From: Rhodococcus rhodnii NBRC 100604
GTDB lineage: Bacteria > Actinomycetota > Actinomycetes > Mycobacteriales > Mycobacteriaceae
DNA length: 64,000 nt
Direction of reading: 5' to 3'
NCBI RefSeq assembly: GCF_001894925.1
Contig: NZ_BCXD01000007.1
Coordinates: 1-64,000 of the forward strand
Shown: positions 51,883 to 60,667 of the stretch, one piece after another
Layout: each line of letters opens with the position of its first letter
How positions within the stretch are numbered: position 1 is the stretch's first letter
Notes under the pieces: generated by a model
Told to the model about the DNA's origin: nothing
Database searches by the model: none
What the model saw: only the letters and a program-made list of their open reading frames with translations
Translations under genes and position numbers: made by a program

Positions 51883-52452
51883 TCAGTCGCGGATGAAGTT
51901 CAGGTACGCCTTCGACGGGGTCGGGCCACGCTGGCCCTGGTACTTTGATCCCACCGACGCGCTGCCGTACGGGTTCTCCGCGGCGCTCGAGAGGCGGAGC
52001 AGGCACAGCTGCCCGATCTTCATGCCCGGCCACAGGGTGATCGGGAGGTTCGCGACGTTGGACAGCTCGAGCGTGATGTGCCCGGTGAACCCCGGATCGA
52101 TGAAGCCCGCCGTCGAGTGCGTGAGCAGGCCCAGGCGGCCGAGCGACGACTTGCCCTCGAGGCGGCCGGCGAGGTCGTCGGGCAGGCTGCACAACTCCAT
52201 CGTCGAACCGAGCACGAACTCGCCCGGATGCAGCACGAACGGCACGCCCGGCTCCGATTCGACGAGCGACGTGAGCTCGTCCTGCTGCTGCGCGGGGTCG
52301 ATGTGCGTGTAGCGGGTGTTGTTGAAGACCCGGAAGAGCCCGTCGAGTCGGACGTCCACGCTCGACGGCTGCACCAGCGAGGGATCGAACGGGTCGATGC
52401 CCAGGCGGCCTGCGTCGATCTCGGCACGGATGTCACGATCGGAGAGAAGCAC
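51883..52452 (-). CDS. dcd: dCTP deaminase (probably bifunctional, dUMP-forming)
   Basis: This 189-residue enzyme deaminates dCTP in thymidylate synthesis. [22 protein letters not shown] opens the protein, and the active-site segment is [27 protein letters not shown] with the catalytic Glu. Actinobacterial members of this length, like M. tuberculosis Dcd, also hydrolyse the product to dUMP. The GTG at 52452 is used because the family begins at this residue. A tRNA-Gly gene is divergent just upstream. Confidence 0.95.
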   Translation of the reverse strand: MLLSDRDIRAEIDAGRLGIDPFDPSLVQPSSVDVRLDGLFRVFNNTRYTHIDPAQQQDELTSLVESEPGVPFVLHPGEFVLGSTMELCSLPDDLAGRLEGKSSLGRLGLLTHSTAGFIDPGFTGHITLELSNVANLPITLWPGMKIGQLCLLRLSSAAENPYGSASVGSKYQGQRGPTPSKAYLNFIRD

Positions 52453-52557
52453 GAGGTGCAGGCTACCCGGTACGCCGCCGGGACCTGCCCCTGACCATCT
52501 GCTAATGTTCAGCCCGCAGGGTATCGAGCCTGCCTTCGGGCGCTCGATATCATGCGC

Positions 52558-52628
52558 GCCGATGTAGTTCAATGGTAGAACATCAGCTTCCCAAGCTGAA
52601 TACGCGGGTTCGATTCCCGTCATCGGCT
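52558..52628 (+). tRNA. tRNA-Gly (anticodon CCC)
   Basis: The 71-nt cloverleaf has acceptor arms GCCGATG and CATCGGC, a D-arm GTTC/GAAC, an anticodon stem TCAGC/GCTGA with loop TTCCCAA, and a TTCGATT T-loop closed by CGGG/CCCG pairs. The anticodon at loop positions 3-5 is CCC. CCA is not encoded. Confidence 0.96.
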
Positions 52629-52674
52629 CTCATCGTCCGCATCGGGCTTCTCCACTCGACTTTCCGACGCTCGC

Positions 52675-53959
52675 TCACGCACCTGTCACGCGCTTCCCGT
52701 CGGGGCCGCGGGTGATGGTCACCGAATCGAGAACGTCGCCGACGGCCGCATCGGCAGGAGTCGGGTCGTCTCCCACGCGCGCGACGTGCGAGTGATACAC
52801 CAGCCGATCCTGCTCGACCCGAACGGTCTGATACGTCGAAATCTGCTCTGCCGCAACGGCGCGCGTCGCACCGTTCGCCGTCCAGTTGTTCGCATCGTCC
52901 GGCGCCAGGTCGTAGTACTTGCTGCCCGCGGACGAGACGACGTACACCGGCCCGCTGTGTGATCCGTCGCCGTTGTCGCGATCGCTGACATGACCTCGGG
53001 CGTAGACGTGATCGTGACCCTGGAGGACGAGATCGACGTCGTGCTTCTCGAGGATCGGAAGCCACGAGGCACGGATCCCCGGATTGTTACGACCCTCCGC
53101 ACCGGAGAACACAGGCTGGTGGAACGTCACGACCGTCCACGGCTGCGGGTTCTCGCCGAGCACCCGGTCGAGCCAGCCCCGCTGATCGACGCCGGTGAGC
53201 ACGTTGGCGTTCAACGACACGAAACGCACACCCTGGTAGTCCGCGTACCAGGCGTCTTCACAGCGGAACACCGGTCCGGTGTCCGGGTACCCGAAGTGTG
53301 CGCGGTACTGCGTCAGCAACGGGTCCCCGCTGTACTCGTGGTTGCCGGGTGTCGTGATCACGTTGCGGGTGCGCACCTCGTCGCCCTGCGCATCGAACCA
53401 GTCGGACCACTGAGCGTCGTCGTCGGCGTCGTTGATCAGGTCCCCGGAGTGGAGGCTCAGGCCCGCGTCCGGGTGCTCGGCGTAGGCGCGCTGCGCGACG
53501 GCCGGCCACACCTCCCCCAGCCCGTTCTGCGCGTCGCCGAAGTACAGGAACTCCCACGGAGCGAATCCGTCTGCAGCCGTGGTGAACTCGTACCACTGTG
53601 ACCACTCACCGGTGTCGCTGCCGACCCGGTACCGGCAGGTGGCCGCCGGATCGAGCCCGTCGAGGACGGCCGTGTGATGGCGGGCCGACGACCACGGCTG
53701 CGGCCGAACCGATTCCGCGGCGACACGGTGCCGCTGCGCCGACACGCTCGTACTCGACCACGCCATTCGCCACCGCCTCGCTCGTCCGCCACGTCACGGC
53801 CTGGCTGCGGTGCGGCGTCGCGGTGGGATTGAGCACGATGCGATCCGGTGGGAGTGCAGGCACAGCGGCGGCCTGTGCATTCGGCAATGCGGCGTGCGGC
53901 GCAACCGCGAGGGTCAGCGCAACGGCGAACACGGCGGTAGCCAGACGGCGGCGGGACAC
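52675..53959 (-). pseudogene. Purple acid phosphatase-like metallophosphoesterase with a frameshift
   Basis: The GTG at 53959 (AAGGAG upstream) begins a signal peptide (RRRLATAVFAVALTLAVAPHAA) and the fibronectin-like N-domain through SEAVANGVVEYERVG. The reading frame then shifts near 53745 and continues as HHTAVLDGLDPAATCRYRVG into the catalytic domain. There GDAQN, GDLIND, GNHEYS, HQPVF and GHDHVY supply the metal ligands. A one-base gain, or loss of two, inside about 25 bp joins the two frames. All metal motifs are intact, so a sequencing error would mean a functional secreted phosphatase. Confidence 0.8.
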
Positions 53960-54590
53960 CGTGGCTCCTTGTCGTTCCGGTCGGCGTGTACCGACCGGAA
54001 CAGGATCGACGACGGGAGCCATCCGCACCCCGCCGTCACATGACCGCGGCGTGTCGACGCGATGAAATCGTCGGACCGGAGGGATCCGACAATTCTCGTA
54101 ACCTGCATCACAGTCAATTAGTAACGAACGGTTCGCCACACCGATATGGATTGCACGAGTCGCCAGAGGCGCGACCAACGAGGCAGGTTCCCGTGCATTT
54201 CGTCCAGTCGGTACCCAGTGTTGTCGCGGCTTCGACTCGAAGTGGAGTCTCGGCTTCGCCGAGGGCGCGACCAGTGCGAACAGTCGAATCCACTCGTCGC
54301 GAGGCGGTCGTGCGCGCTGCATCGAGACGCCGACGTGGCCGCGTCCACAACACTCCGCACCGCACCGACATCGGCGTTCCCACACGTTTGCCGGCAATGA
54401 CGATGAACGCGCCTTCGTAGAAGGCGTGATCGCCGCCGTCCATGCGCCGAACTCTCTTGCCGAGCAAGCCCGACAAACCTCGCACGCATCCCAGGCCTAC
54501 CTCGCTGCCCGATCACGGATCGGACCTTTCGATCCGCACCACCCCTCATCGACGAATCCGCCGATGCCCCTTCTCGAGACCGGAACCGTT
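53960..54590. other. Intergenic region without a convincing gene
   Basis: These 631 bases lie between the phosphatase and the excalibur gene, which are divergent. Open frames on both strands lack recognisable domains, good start sites or typical codon bias. The stretch 54095-54125 is A+T-rich and may hold promoters. Confidence 0.5.
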
Positions 54591-55139
54591 ATGAATCTCC
54601 CCGACCCCGCCACGAGCGGAAAACCAAAACTCACCCGCGGCAAGAAGATCGCTCTCGGAGCGGGTGGCGCGTTCGTCGGACTGGCTGTGCTCGGCAGCCT
54701 GCTTCCCGAGCCAGAGCCGGAGCCTGCAGCAGCGGAGACGACCATCTCCTCGTCGGCCTCCGCGGCACCGACGACGACCCGAGCCACTACGACGACGAGA
54801 CCGACGACTTCGGTGCCGACGACCACCACCACGACCGCTGTTCTTCCCTCGTCGGCCGCGGTTCCGCCGCCTACGACGACCGAAACATATGTAGCGCCGA
54901 TTGTTTCGACGACGACCGAGCAGTACGTTCCCCCGCCGACGCCTGCGCCGTATGTTCCCCCCGTCGTCGACGAGGCCGAACCCTATGTCGCGCCTGCGCC
55001 GTATGCCCCGCCGCCCGCCGCGACGTATTACGCGAACTGTGACGCCGTGCGTGCCGCCGGAGCTGCCCCGCTGTACGCCGGCTCGCCCGGTTACAGCAGC
55101 AAACTCGACAGGGACAGCGACGGAGTGGCGTGCGAATGA
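54591..55139 (+). CDS. Excalibur calcium-binding domain protein, membrane-anchored
   Basis: This 182-residue protein has a cytoplasmic basic start, one membrane helix (LGAGGAFVGLAVLGSLL), a long Thr/Pro-rich spacer typical of wall-spanning linkers, and a C-terminal excalibur domain. The domain shows YYANCDAVRAAGAAPLY and the DRDSDGVACE calcium loop, with two cysteines. It therefore displays an excalibur domain outside the membrane; that domain binds Ca2+ in its family. The ATG at 54591 is chosen for the helix position; an ATG 27 bases upstream is possible. It overlaps the next gene by 4 bp. Confidence 0.85.
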   Translation: MNLPDPATSGKPKLTRGKKIALGAGGAFVGLAVLGSLLPEPEPEPAAAETTISSSASAAPTTTRATTTTRPTTSVPTTTTTTAVLPSSAAVPPPTTTETYVAPIVSTTTEQYVPPPTPAPYVPPVVDEAEPYVAPAPYAPPPAATYYANCDAVRAAGAAPLYAGSPGYSSKLDRDSDGVACE

Positions 55140-55429
55140 CTTCTCATCCTGAGGCGCCGAAGCCGATGCTCTGGTACGTCTGGTTCGCGCTCGTCGTTCT
55201 GGGCGTCGTCGGTGTGATTGCATCACTCGACTCCGGCGACCCCGGTGGCGTTGTGTTCGCGCTCGTGTGGACCGCCGGATTCGGGTACTGCCTGCACCGA
55301 CATCAGCGAAAGGTGGCAGCCGCAGCTGCCGGCGAGATCGCGGCCAGAGCAGATCGAGAGCATCAAGCGTATCTCCCGGGCGAACAGGATCCCAGACAGC
55401 ACCATCGGCCCCAGTCGCCCCTCGGCTGA
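55136..55429 (+). CDS. Small two-helix membrane protein
   Basis: This 97-residue protein has two hydrophobic segments (MLWYVWFALVVLGVVGVIAS and GGVVFALVWTAGFGYCL) and a polar C-terminus. I recognise no family. The ATG overlaps the stop of the excalibur gene, so the two are cotranslated and may work together at the membrane. A nested palindrome follows at 55464. Confidence 0.65.
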   Translation: MTSHPEAPKPMLWYVWFALVVLGVVGVIASLDSGDPGGVVFALVWTAGFGYCLHRHQRKVAAAAAGEIAARADREHQAYLPGEQDPRQHHRPQSPLG

Positions 55430-55463
55430 AGACCGCGGGCGGGCCGGGCGCTGGTGAACCTCC

Positions 55464-55531
55464 GCTACGCACCAAATCTTCGCTTGCGCACCTGAAACTC
55501 CGGGTGCGTAAGAGGAATCGAGGTGCGTAGC
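55464..55531. terminator. Nested palindromes between convergent genes
   Basis: Outer arms GCTACGCACC (55464-55473) and GGTGCGTAGC (55522-55531) match perfectly. Inner arms CTTGCGCACC (55483-55492) and GGTGCGTAAG (55503-55512) match at 9 of 10 with one wobble. Because all four share the GGTGCG core, alternative pairings are possible. It probably terminates transcription from both sides. Confidence 0.65.
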
Positions 55532-55552
55532 GGGCCGGGCTCGCGACCGCCG

Positions 55553-56038
55553 TCAGGCCTCGAGGAAGCCGTCGATCTGGTTGACGGCCGACGTGGCGCC
55601 CTCGATCATCCCCATGTCGAGTACCTGCTGAAGCGCCTCGGCGCTCGCATACGTGCTGGTGTAGACGGCGCGGGTTCCGCCGTCGATGGGGGTGAACGTG
55701 TAGACGCTCTCCGACACCGGCATGTCGGGATTCGGCTGCAGATTCTCGTCGGCGAAGCCGTCGCGGAACTCGAGACGGGTGGGTGCGTCGACTGCGGTGA
55801 CATCCCAGTATCCCGCGAACTTCTCGCCCTCGGGCGACGTCATGTAATACGTGACCCGGGCACCGGGCAACAGGTCGTGGTCGACGAACGTGGCCGGGTA
55901 GCTGGGCGGCCCCCATACCTTCTCGAGCTGCCGCGGATCGGCGTACAGCTCCCAGATTCGCTCGACGGGTGCAGCGAATTCTGCTGTCATGGTGAGGGTT
56001 CGGGTGTCGAGATCGTGATTGACATCGGTGACAGGCAT
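55553..56038 (-). CDS. SRPBCC (AHSA1/START-like) family protein
   Basis: This 161-residue protein has the SRPBCC helix-grip fold, seen in TAEFAAPVERIWELYADPRQLEKVWGPPSYPATF and in the final long helix (EGATSAVNQIDGFLEA). Such proteins bind hydrophobic ligands or act as AHSA1-like factors. It starts 3 bp after the stop of an ArsR regulator, an arrangement common in actinobacteria and bacilli, where the pair forms a small operon with unknown substrate. Confidence 0.9.
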   Translation of the reverse strand: MPVTDVNHDLDTRTLTMTAEFAAPVERIWELYADPRQLEKVWGPPSYPATFVDHDLLPGARVTYYMTSPEGEKFAGYWDVTAVDAPTRLEFRDGFADENLQPNPDMPVSESVYTFTPIDGGTRAVYTSTYASAEALQQVLDMGMIEGATSAVNQIDGFLEA

Positions 56039-56041
56039 CGG

Positions 56042-56395
56042 TCAGCCCTTCCTGGTCGAGTCGGGGACGAGCGGGTCGGAGACGAGCTCGTCGATACGAG
56101 CGATGCGGCCGCGCCACACCTGCTCGAGTTCGGTGAGCATCGACGCCACCGAACGGACGGCGTCGACGTCACCACGTGCCAACTGCTCCCGGCCGCTGCG
56201 TCTCTTCGTCAGCAGGCCGGCCTTCTCGAGCACGGAGACGTGCTTCTGTACGGCCGCGAAGCTCATGTCGTACTTCTCCGCGAGCGTCGAGACCGAGCTC
56301 TCGCCCGCCAGCACACGTCGCATGATGTCGCGTCGCGTCCTGTCGGCGAGCGCGCGGAACAGCGCGTCTGCCCGGTCCTCGTCGTCTCCGTCCAC
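56042..56395 (-). CDS. ArsR family transcriptional regulator
   Basis: This 117-residue protein has an ArsR winged helix (ALFRALADRTRRDIMRRVLAGESSVSTLAEKYDMSFAAVQKHVSVLEKAGLLTKRR). No cysteine metal site is present, so it is of the SRPBCC-associated type rather than a metal sensor. The GTG at 56395 is the likely start; a TTG at 56416 would place the start inside the palindrome. GGAGGG lies unusually close to the GTG. The 28-bp palindrome directly upstream is its probable operator. Confidence 0.85.
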   Translation of the reverse strand: MDGDDEDRADALFRALADRTRRDIMRRVLAGESSVSTLAEKYDMSFAAVQKHVSVLEKAGLLTKRRSGREQLARGDVDAVRSVASMLTELEQVWRGRIARIDELVSDPLVPDSTRKG

Positions 56396-56400
56396 CCCTC

Positions 56401-56428
56401 CAACATACAACCACAAGGTTGTATGTTG
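56401..56428. promoter_or_regulatory. Perfect 28-bp palindrome (candidate ArsR operator)
   Basis: CAACATACAACC (56401-56412) and GGTTGTATGTTG (56417-56428) are perfect inverted repeats around ACAA. It starts 6 bp upstream of the arsR GTG and lies 93 bp before the divergent DUF808 gene. Confidence 0.75.
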
Positions 56429-56521
56429 TCAAGGGTTCCGCTGGAGTACCGTTTCGAAGAGTCGACCCGCGTTCGCGTGCCGACGGGCCGGGTCCGCGGA
56501 CCCGTACTGTGGGAGGTTCCC

Positions 56522-57478
56522 GTGGCTGGAGGGCTCGTCGCCCTGCTGGACGACGTCGCGACGCTCGCGAGAGCAGCCGCAGCATCCATCGACGACATCG
56601 GTGCCGCCGCCGGCCGCGCCAGCGTCAAGGCTGCCGGCGTGGTGGTGGACGACACCGCCGTCACGCCCCGCTACGTGCACGGCTTCTCACCGAAACGTGA
56701 ACTGCCGATCATCGCCAAGATCGCGCGCGGCTCGATCATCAACAAGCTTCTCGTCATCCTCCCGGTGGCGATGCTGCTGAGCCAGTTCTTCCCGCAGGCG
56801 CTGCCGTATCTCCTCATCGCGGGCGGCCTCTTCCTGTCCTACGAGGGCGCCGAGAAGGTCTACGAGGCGTTGAAGGGCGGGCACCACGAGGAGGCCGCGG
56901 AGGCCGCCGAACAGCTGAGCCCCGCCGAGCGTGAGAAGCAGATGGTCGGCAGCGCGACGCGCACCGACCTCATCCTGTCCGCCGAGATCATGGTGATCTC
57001 ACTGTCGTCGGTCGAGGACGAACCGTTCTTCACCCGCCTGGTCGTGCTCGTCGTCGTCGCCTTCCTCATCACGGCGCTCGTGTACGGCGTCGTCGCACTC
57101 ATCGTGAAGATGGACGACGTGGGACTCGCTCTGGCGCAACGAAATTCCACGCTGTCACAGCATGTCGGCCGTGGCCTCGTCGCCGCGATGCCGAAGGTGA
57201 TGTCGGTACTCACCGTCGTCGGCATCGCCGCGATGCTGTGGGTCGGCGGGCACATCCTGATCGTCAACATCGGCGAAGCCGGATTCCACTGGCCCGCGGA
57301 TGTTCTGCACGATCTCGAGCACTGGTTCGGCGAACTCGTCCACGGCGGGTTCGGCGGCGTCCTCTCGTGGACGGCGGGGACGGTCGCCTCCGCACTGGTC
57401 GGCCTCGTGCTCGGCGCGCTCGTCGTCCTCGTCGTACATTTCCTGCCGAAGCGCAGGACGAAGGCCGTCACGCACTGA
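56522..57478 (+). CDS. DUF808 family membrane protein (YedI-like)
   Basis: This 318-residue protein begins with the conserved AGGLVALLDDVATLARAAAASIDDI and continues with RGSIINKLLVILPVAMLLSQFFP and about six hydrophobic segments. GTG at 56522 has GGGAGG upstream; sequence further 5' does not match the family. The family function is unknown. It is divergent from the ArsR/SRPBCC operon, with the palindrome at 56401 in the shared gap. Confidence 0.88.
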   Translation: MAGGLVALLDDVATLARAAAASIDDIGAAAGRASVKAAGVVVDDTAVTPRYVHGFSPKRELPIIAKIARGSIINKLLVILPVAMLLSQFFPQALPYLLIAGGLFLSYEGAEKVYEALKGGHHEEAAEAAEQLSPAEREKQMVGSATRTDLILSAEIMVISLSSVEDEPFFTRLVVLVVVAFLITALVYGVVALIVKMDDVGLALAQRNSTLSQHVGRGLVAAMPKVMSVLTVVGIAAMLWVGGHILIVNIGEAGFHWPADVLHDLEHWFGELVHGGFGGVLSWTAGTVASALVGLVLGALVVLVVHFLPKRRTKAVTH

Positions 57479-57563
57479 GCTGCCGCTCAGCTCGCGAGCG
57501 CGACCAGGTACTGACGCAGCACCCCCGCACGCCGTCGCGATCGCATCACCCTCCACGACCGCC

Positions 57564-58142
57564 ATGAATCCGATACCACGACGGCCACATCCCCGTCTTG
57601 CCGCGCCGGATCCGCGTATTTTTGCGTACGTGCCGACACGACTGTGGATGATCGAAGATCTCGAGCCGTTTCCGGATGACCCTCAGCCGGGCGATGTGTG
57701 CACCCCTTCGACGCACTGGACTCTCCCGGACCCGCACCTACCCGACTCGCTTTTCACGACCATCCCGGCGCGGATCGAAGAGGTCGACACAGCGCGTGGC
57801 GTCGAGCGAGTGGCATACCTCGGGTCCGGCTTCACTACGATGGTGCCCGACCACGTTCCCGGTCGAGGCGACACCACGCTCACCGGCGCATTGATGTGGG
57901 ATCGGTATCTCTGGATGGACTACGCCACGACACCTCACGGGACGGTGCGAGTGGACGAACGAATCAGCCTGGCACGGCGCATGGTTCCCGCCCGACGATT
58001 CGTCTCGGGGTGGACCGAACTTCAGCACACCGGGCCCGTTTCGCTGCATCGCGGGAGGCTTCCTGTCGAGCATGGGGTGGTCGGCTACGTCCTCGCCGTG
58101 ACGTTGTGGGGCCCGGACCCTCCTGTGCAACAGCCGTCGTGA
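57564..58142 (+). CDS. Hypothetical protein
   Basis: This 192-residue protein has no membrane segment or signal peptide and no family I recognise. It is proline-rich at the N-terminus (PRRPHPRLAAPDPRIFAYVPTRLWMIEDLEPFP). A Met at 57648 is an alternative start. It is convergent with the TetR gene, 10 bp away. Codon use looks like that of the neighbours. Confidence 0.6.
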   Translation: MNPIPRRPHPRLAAPDPRIFAYVPTRLWMIEDLEPFPDDPQPGDVCTPSTHWTLPDPHLPDSLFTTIPARIEEVDTARGVERVAYLGSGFTTMVPDHVPGRGDTTLTGALMWDRYLWMDYATTPHGTVRVDERISLARRMVPARRFVSGWTELQHTGPVSLHRGRLPVEHGVVGYVLAVTLWGPDPPVQQPS

Positions 58143-58152
58143 CGTCTGCCGC

Positions 58153-58821
58153 TCATTTCGGGTCGGCCGGGCTCTTGACGCGCCGCATGACAGCGGACAG
58201 TTGGGGTTCGGTCAGCGGCCGCGGCGCGAGCGGCGTCCGGACCCCGTCGGTGCGAAGTCCGTCGACGACGAGGCCGAGGACGCGACGCCACACGTCGGGC
58301 TCGCTGTCTGCGCCGGGGTCGACAGCGGCCTGCAACGTACTGCTCAGCAGTCCGATGTCGGTCGCATCGAGATCGTCGCGCACGACGCCGGCCGCCTGCC
58401 CCCGCGCCACGAGACGCTGGACGTGTTCGTGCACCTCGTACCGCAGCTTCTCGACGCGATCGAGCGTCGCCTGGGACAGGTGCGCGTGCGGAGTGGCCGG
58501 ACCGCCGACCGCCAGATCGCGCAGCGCCCGATCGTCGGCCATGAGCTGCGTCGAGACGTCGAGGAACCAGACGAGCCCTTCGAGCGGATCCTCGAATTCC
58601 AGTGCTGCCCGCGACTTCTCGACGACGACCTCGAGCCGCGAGTCGAAGAGGGCCGCGATGAGCGCGTCCTTGTTCTCGAATCGGCGGTAGACGGTGCCGA
58701 CGCCGACCCCCGCCCGCGCCGCGACGTCGGCGAGTTTTGCATCGAGCCCCTGCTCGGCGAACACCTGACGCGCGGCGCCGAGGATGCGGTCGAGGTTCTC
58801 GCGGGCATCGCTGCGCAGCAT
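58153..58821 (-). CDS. TetR family regulator
   Basis: This 222-residue protein has a TetR helix-turn-helix (RILGAARQVFAEQGLDAKLADVAARAGVGVGTVYRRFENKDALI) and a C-terminal TetR_C-type effector domain. The ATG at 58821 is chosen because it starts the DNA-binding domain. It is divergent from an MFS pump with two inverted repeats in the gap, a standard self-repressed efflux module. Confidence 0.9.
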   Translation of the reverse strand: MLRSDARENLDRILGAARQVFAEQGLDAKLADVAARAGVGVGTVYRRFENKDALIAALFDSRLEVVVEKSRAALEFEDPLEGLVWFLDVSTQLMADDRALRDLAVGGPATPHAHLSQATLDRVEKLRYEVHEHVQRLVARGQAAGVVRDDLDATDIGLLSSTLQAAVDPGADSEPDVWRRVLGLVVDGLRTDGVRTPLAPRPLTEPQLSAVMRRVKSPADPK

Positions 58822-58839
58822 GTCAGCGAGTCTACATTG

Positions 58840-58892
58840 AGCGGAACGTCTGATTCCGCTTGTGCTATCGTCTACCGGAATCACCTATTCCG
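58840..58892. promoter_or_regulatory. Two related inverted repeats (candidate TetR operators)
   Basis: AGCGGAA (58840-58846) with TTCCGCT (58854-58860), and CGGAAT (58876-58881) with ATTCCG (58887-58892), are both perfect. They share the CGGAA half-site and their centres are 34 bp apart. They lie between tetR (start 58821) and the MFS gene (start 58915). Confidence 0.7.
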
Positions 58893-58914
58893 CTTGGAAA
58901 GAGGCACCCGCTCG

Positions 58915-60399
58915 ATGACCGCTGTCGACTCACGCCCGACGGACTCCGCCCACGCCACACCACTGCACCGCTGGTGGATTCTCGCGGCGCTGTCCATCGC
59001 GCAACTCATGGTCGTGCTCGACTCCACGATCGTGAACATCGCGCTGCCGGTGGCGCAGCACGCACTCGGCTTCGACGACGGCGGCCGCCAGTGGGTCGTG
59101 ACGGCCTACTCGCTCGCCTTCGGCAGCCTGCTGCTCATCGGTGGACGCATCTGCGACCTGTTCGGGCGCAAGAACGCCTTCATCGTCGGCCTCGTCGGAT
59201 TCGCCCTCGCCTCCGCGATCGGCGGCTGGGCGCCGACCTTCGAACTCCTCGTCGGCGCACGCGCGTTCCAGGGCGTCTTCGCGGCCCTCCTCGCCCCTGC
59301 TGCGATGTCGCTGCTCACCGTCACCTTCGCCGGATCTCCCGATCGCGGAAAGGCATTCGGCATCTTCGGCGCCGTTGCCGGCGCGGGCGCCGCCATCGGC
59401 CTGCTCCTCGGCGGCGTACTCACCGAGTACATCTCGTGGCGCTGGTGCCTCTACGTCAACATCGTCTTCGCAGCGGTCGCCCTCGTCGGCGCCCTCGCGC
59501 TCTTCCCGCGTCACGTCCGCGAGAAGCACGCCGCCGGAATCGATTGGCTCGGCACCGTCGTCGTCACCGTCGGCCTGTTCCTGCTGGTGTTCGGATTCGC
59601 ACACTCGGAGTCGAACGGCTGGGGCAACGCCGTGACGATCGGCTCGCTCGTCGTCGGAATCCTGCTGCTGATCGCCTTCGTCCTCGTCCAGCGACGCGCG
59701 GTCCATCCGCTGCTGCCGCTGCGCATCGTCGTCGACCGGCTCCGCGGCGCGTCGTATCTCGTCATGCTCGTGTCGGCGATCGGCCTGTTCAGCATCTCGC
59801 TGTTCCTCACCTTCTACATGCAGTTGTCGCTCGGCTTCAGCCCCGTCGTCACCGGTGTCGCATTCCTGCCCATGACGATCGCGATCGGCGTCATGTCGTC
59901 GATCAGCGGCTCGTTCCTCGTGACCCGGGTCAGCCCCAAGATCAGCGTCACCGTCGGAATGCTGCTCGGCGCTGCCGGAATGGCGAGCCTCACGACCATC
60001 GGCCTCGACAGTTCGTATGCGCTGCACGTCCTTCCGGGTCTGATCCTCGTCGGCATGGGCCTCGGCATCGTGTTCTCCAACGGTTTCGGGTTCGCGACGA
60101 TCGGCGTCCGCAACGAGGACGCCGGCGTCGCGTCGGCGACGGTGAACACCGCACAGCAGATCGGCGGCTCGATCGGAATCGCCCTGCTCAGCAGCATTTC
60201 GGCATCGGCCACGGCGTCGTTCTCCGGAGCGGGAATCGCCCCCGAACGGATGGGTGAGGCCGCCGCGATCGCCGGATTCCAGGGTGCGTTCTGGTGGGGC
60301 GCCGGATTCTTCGTCGTCGGAGCGATCATCGCGGCCGTCGTGTACGAACGGCGCGTCCCGCGCGTCGACCCCGGCACAGCTCCCGTCGCCGTGCACTGA
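58915..60399 (+). CDS. MFS exporter, DHA2/EmrB-QacA family
   Basis: This 494-residue protein has about 14 membrane helices. Motifs are LMVVLDSTIVNIALPVAQHAL (motif D1), GGRICDLFGRKNAF (motif A) and GAGAAIGLLLGGVLTEYISWRW (motif C). It should pump hydrophobic antibiotics or metabolites. The neighbouring TetR and two operator-like repeats indicate substrate-induced expression. GGAAAGAGG upstream supports the ATG at 58915. Confidence 0.92.
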   Translation: MTAVDSRPTDSAHATPLHRWWILAALSIAQLMVVLDSTIVNIALPVAQHALGFDDGGRQWVVTAYSLAFGSLLLIGGRICDLFGRKNAFIVGLVGFALASAIGGWAPTFELLVGARAFQGVFAALLAPAAMSLLTVTFAGSPDRGKAFGIFGAVAGAGAAIGLLLGGVLTEYISWRWCLYVNIVFAAVALVGALALFPRHVREKHAAGIDWLGTVVVTVGLFLLVFGFAHSESNGWGNAVTIGSLVVGILLLIAFVLVQRRAVHPLLPLRIVVDRLRGASYLVMLVSAIGLFSISLFLTFYMQLSLGFSPVVTGVAFLPMTIAIGVMSSISGSFLVTRVSPKISVTVGMLLGAAGMASLTTIGLDSSYALHVLPGLILVGMGLGIVFSNGFGFATIGVRNEDAGVASATVNTAQQIGGSIGIALLSSISASATASFSGAGIAPERMGEAAAIAGFQGAFWWGAGFFVVGAIIAAVVYERRVPRVDPGTAPVAVH

Positions 60400-60667
60400 C
60401 CGCACCGTCGCCCATCCACCGACCGTCCGTGCACCGGACGCGGCGTGGCTCCCTCCGCCGCCGTGCCTCATGACCGAGAGTGTGGGCACACGGCCGACGA
60501 GGAGGACGGGATGCGACGGGGGAACGTGCACGGGAAGACAGCCGCTCCCGCGGCGGCGTTGCTCCTCGGACGCGGACCCGTCCGATGATGTGGCTGCCGA
60601 TCGCCGTCGCCCCGGATCCTTCACCGCGGGTGCGGCGGTCACCGGCCGGCAGAGCAACGTCGCGTAC

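Noticed and set aside
53960-54590. Open frames of 120-145 codons on both strands
   Set aside because: No domain, no signal peptide and Arg/Ser-rich composition typical of non-coding frames in high-GC DNA.
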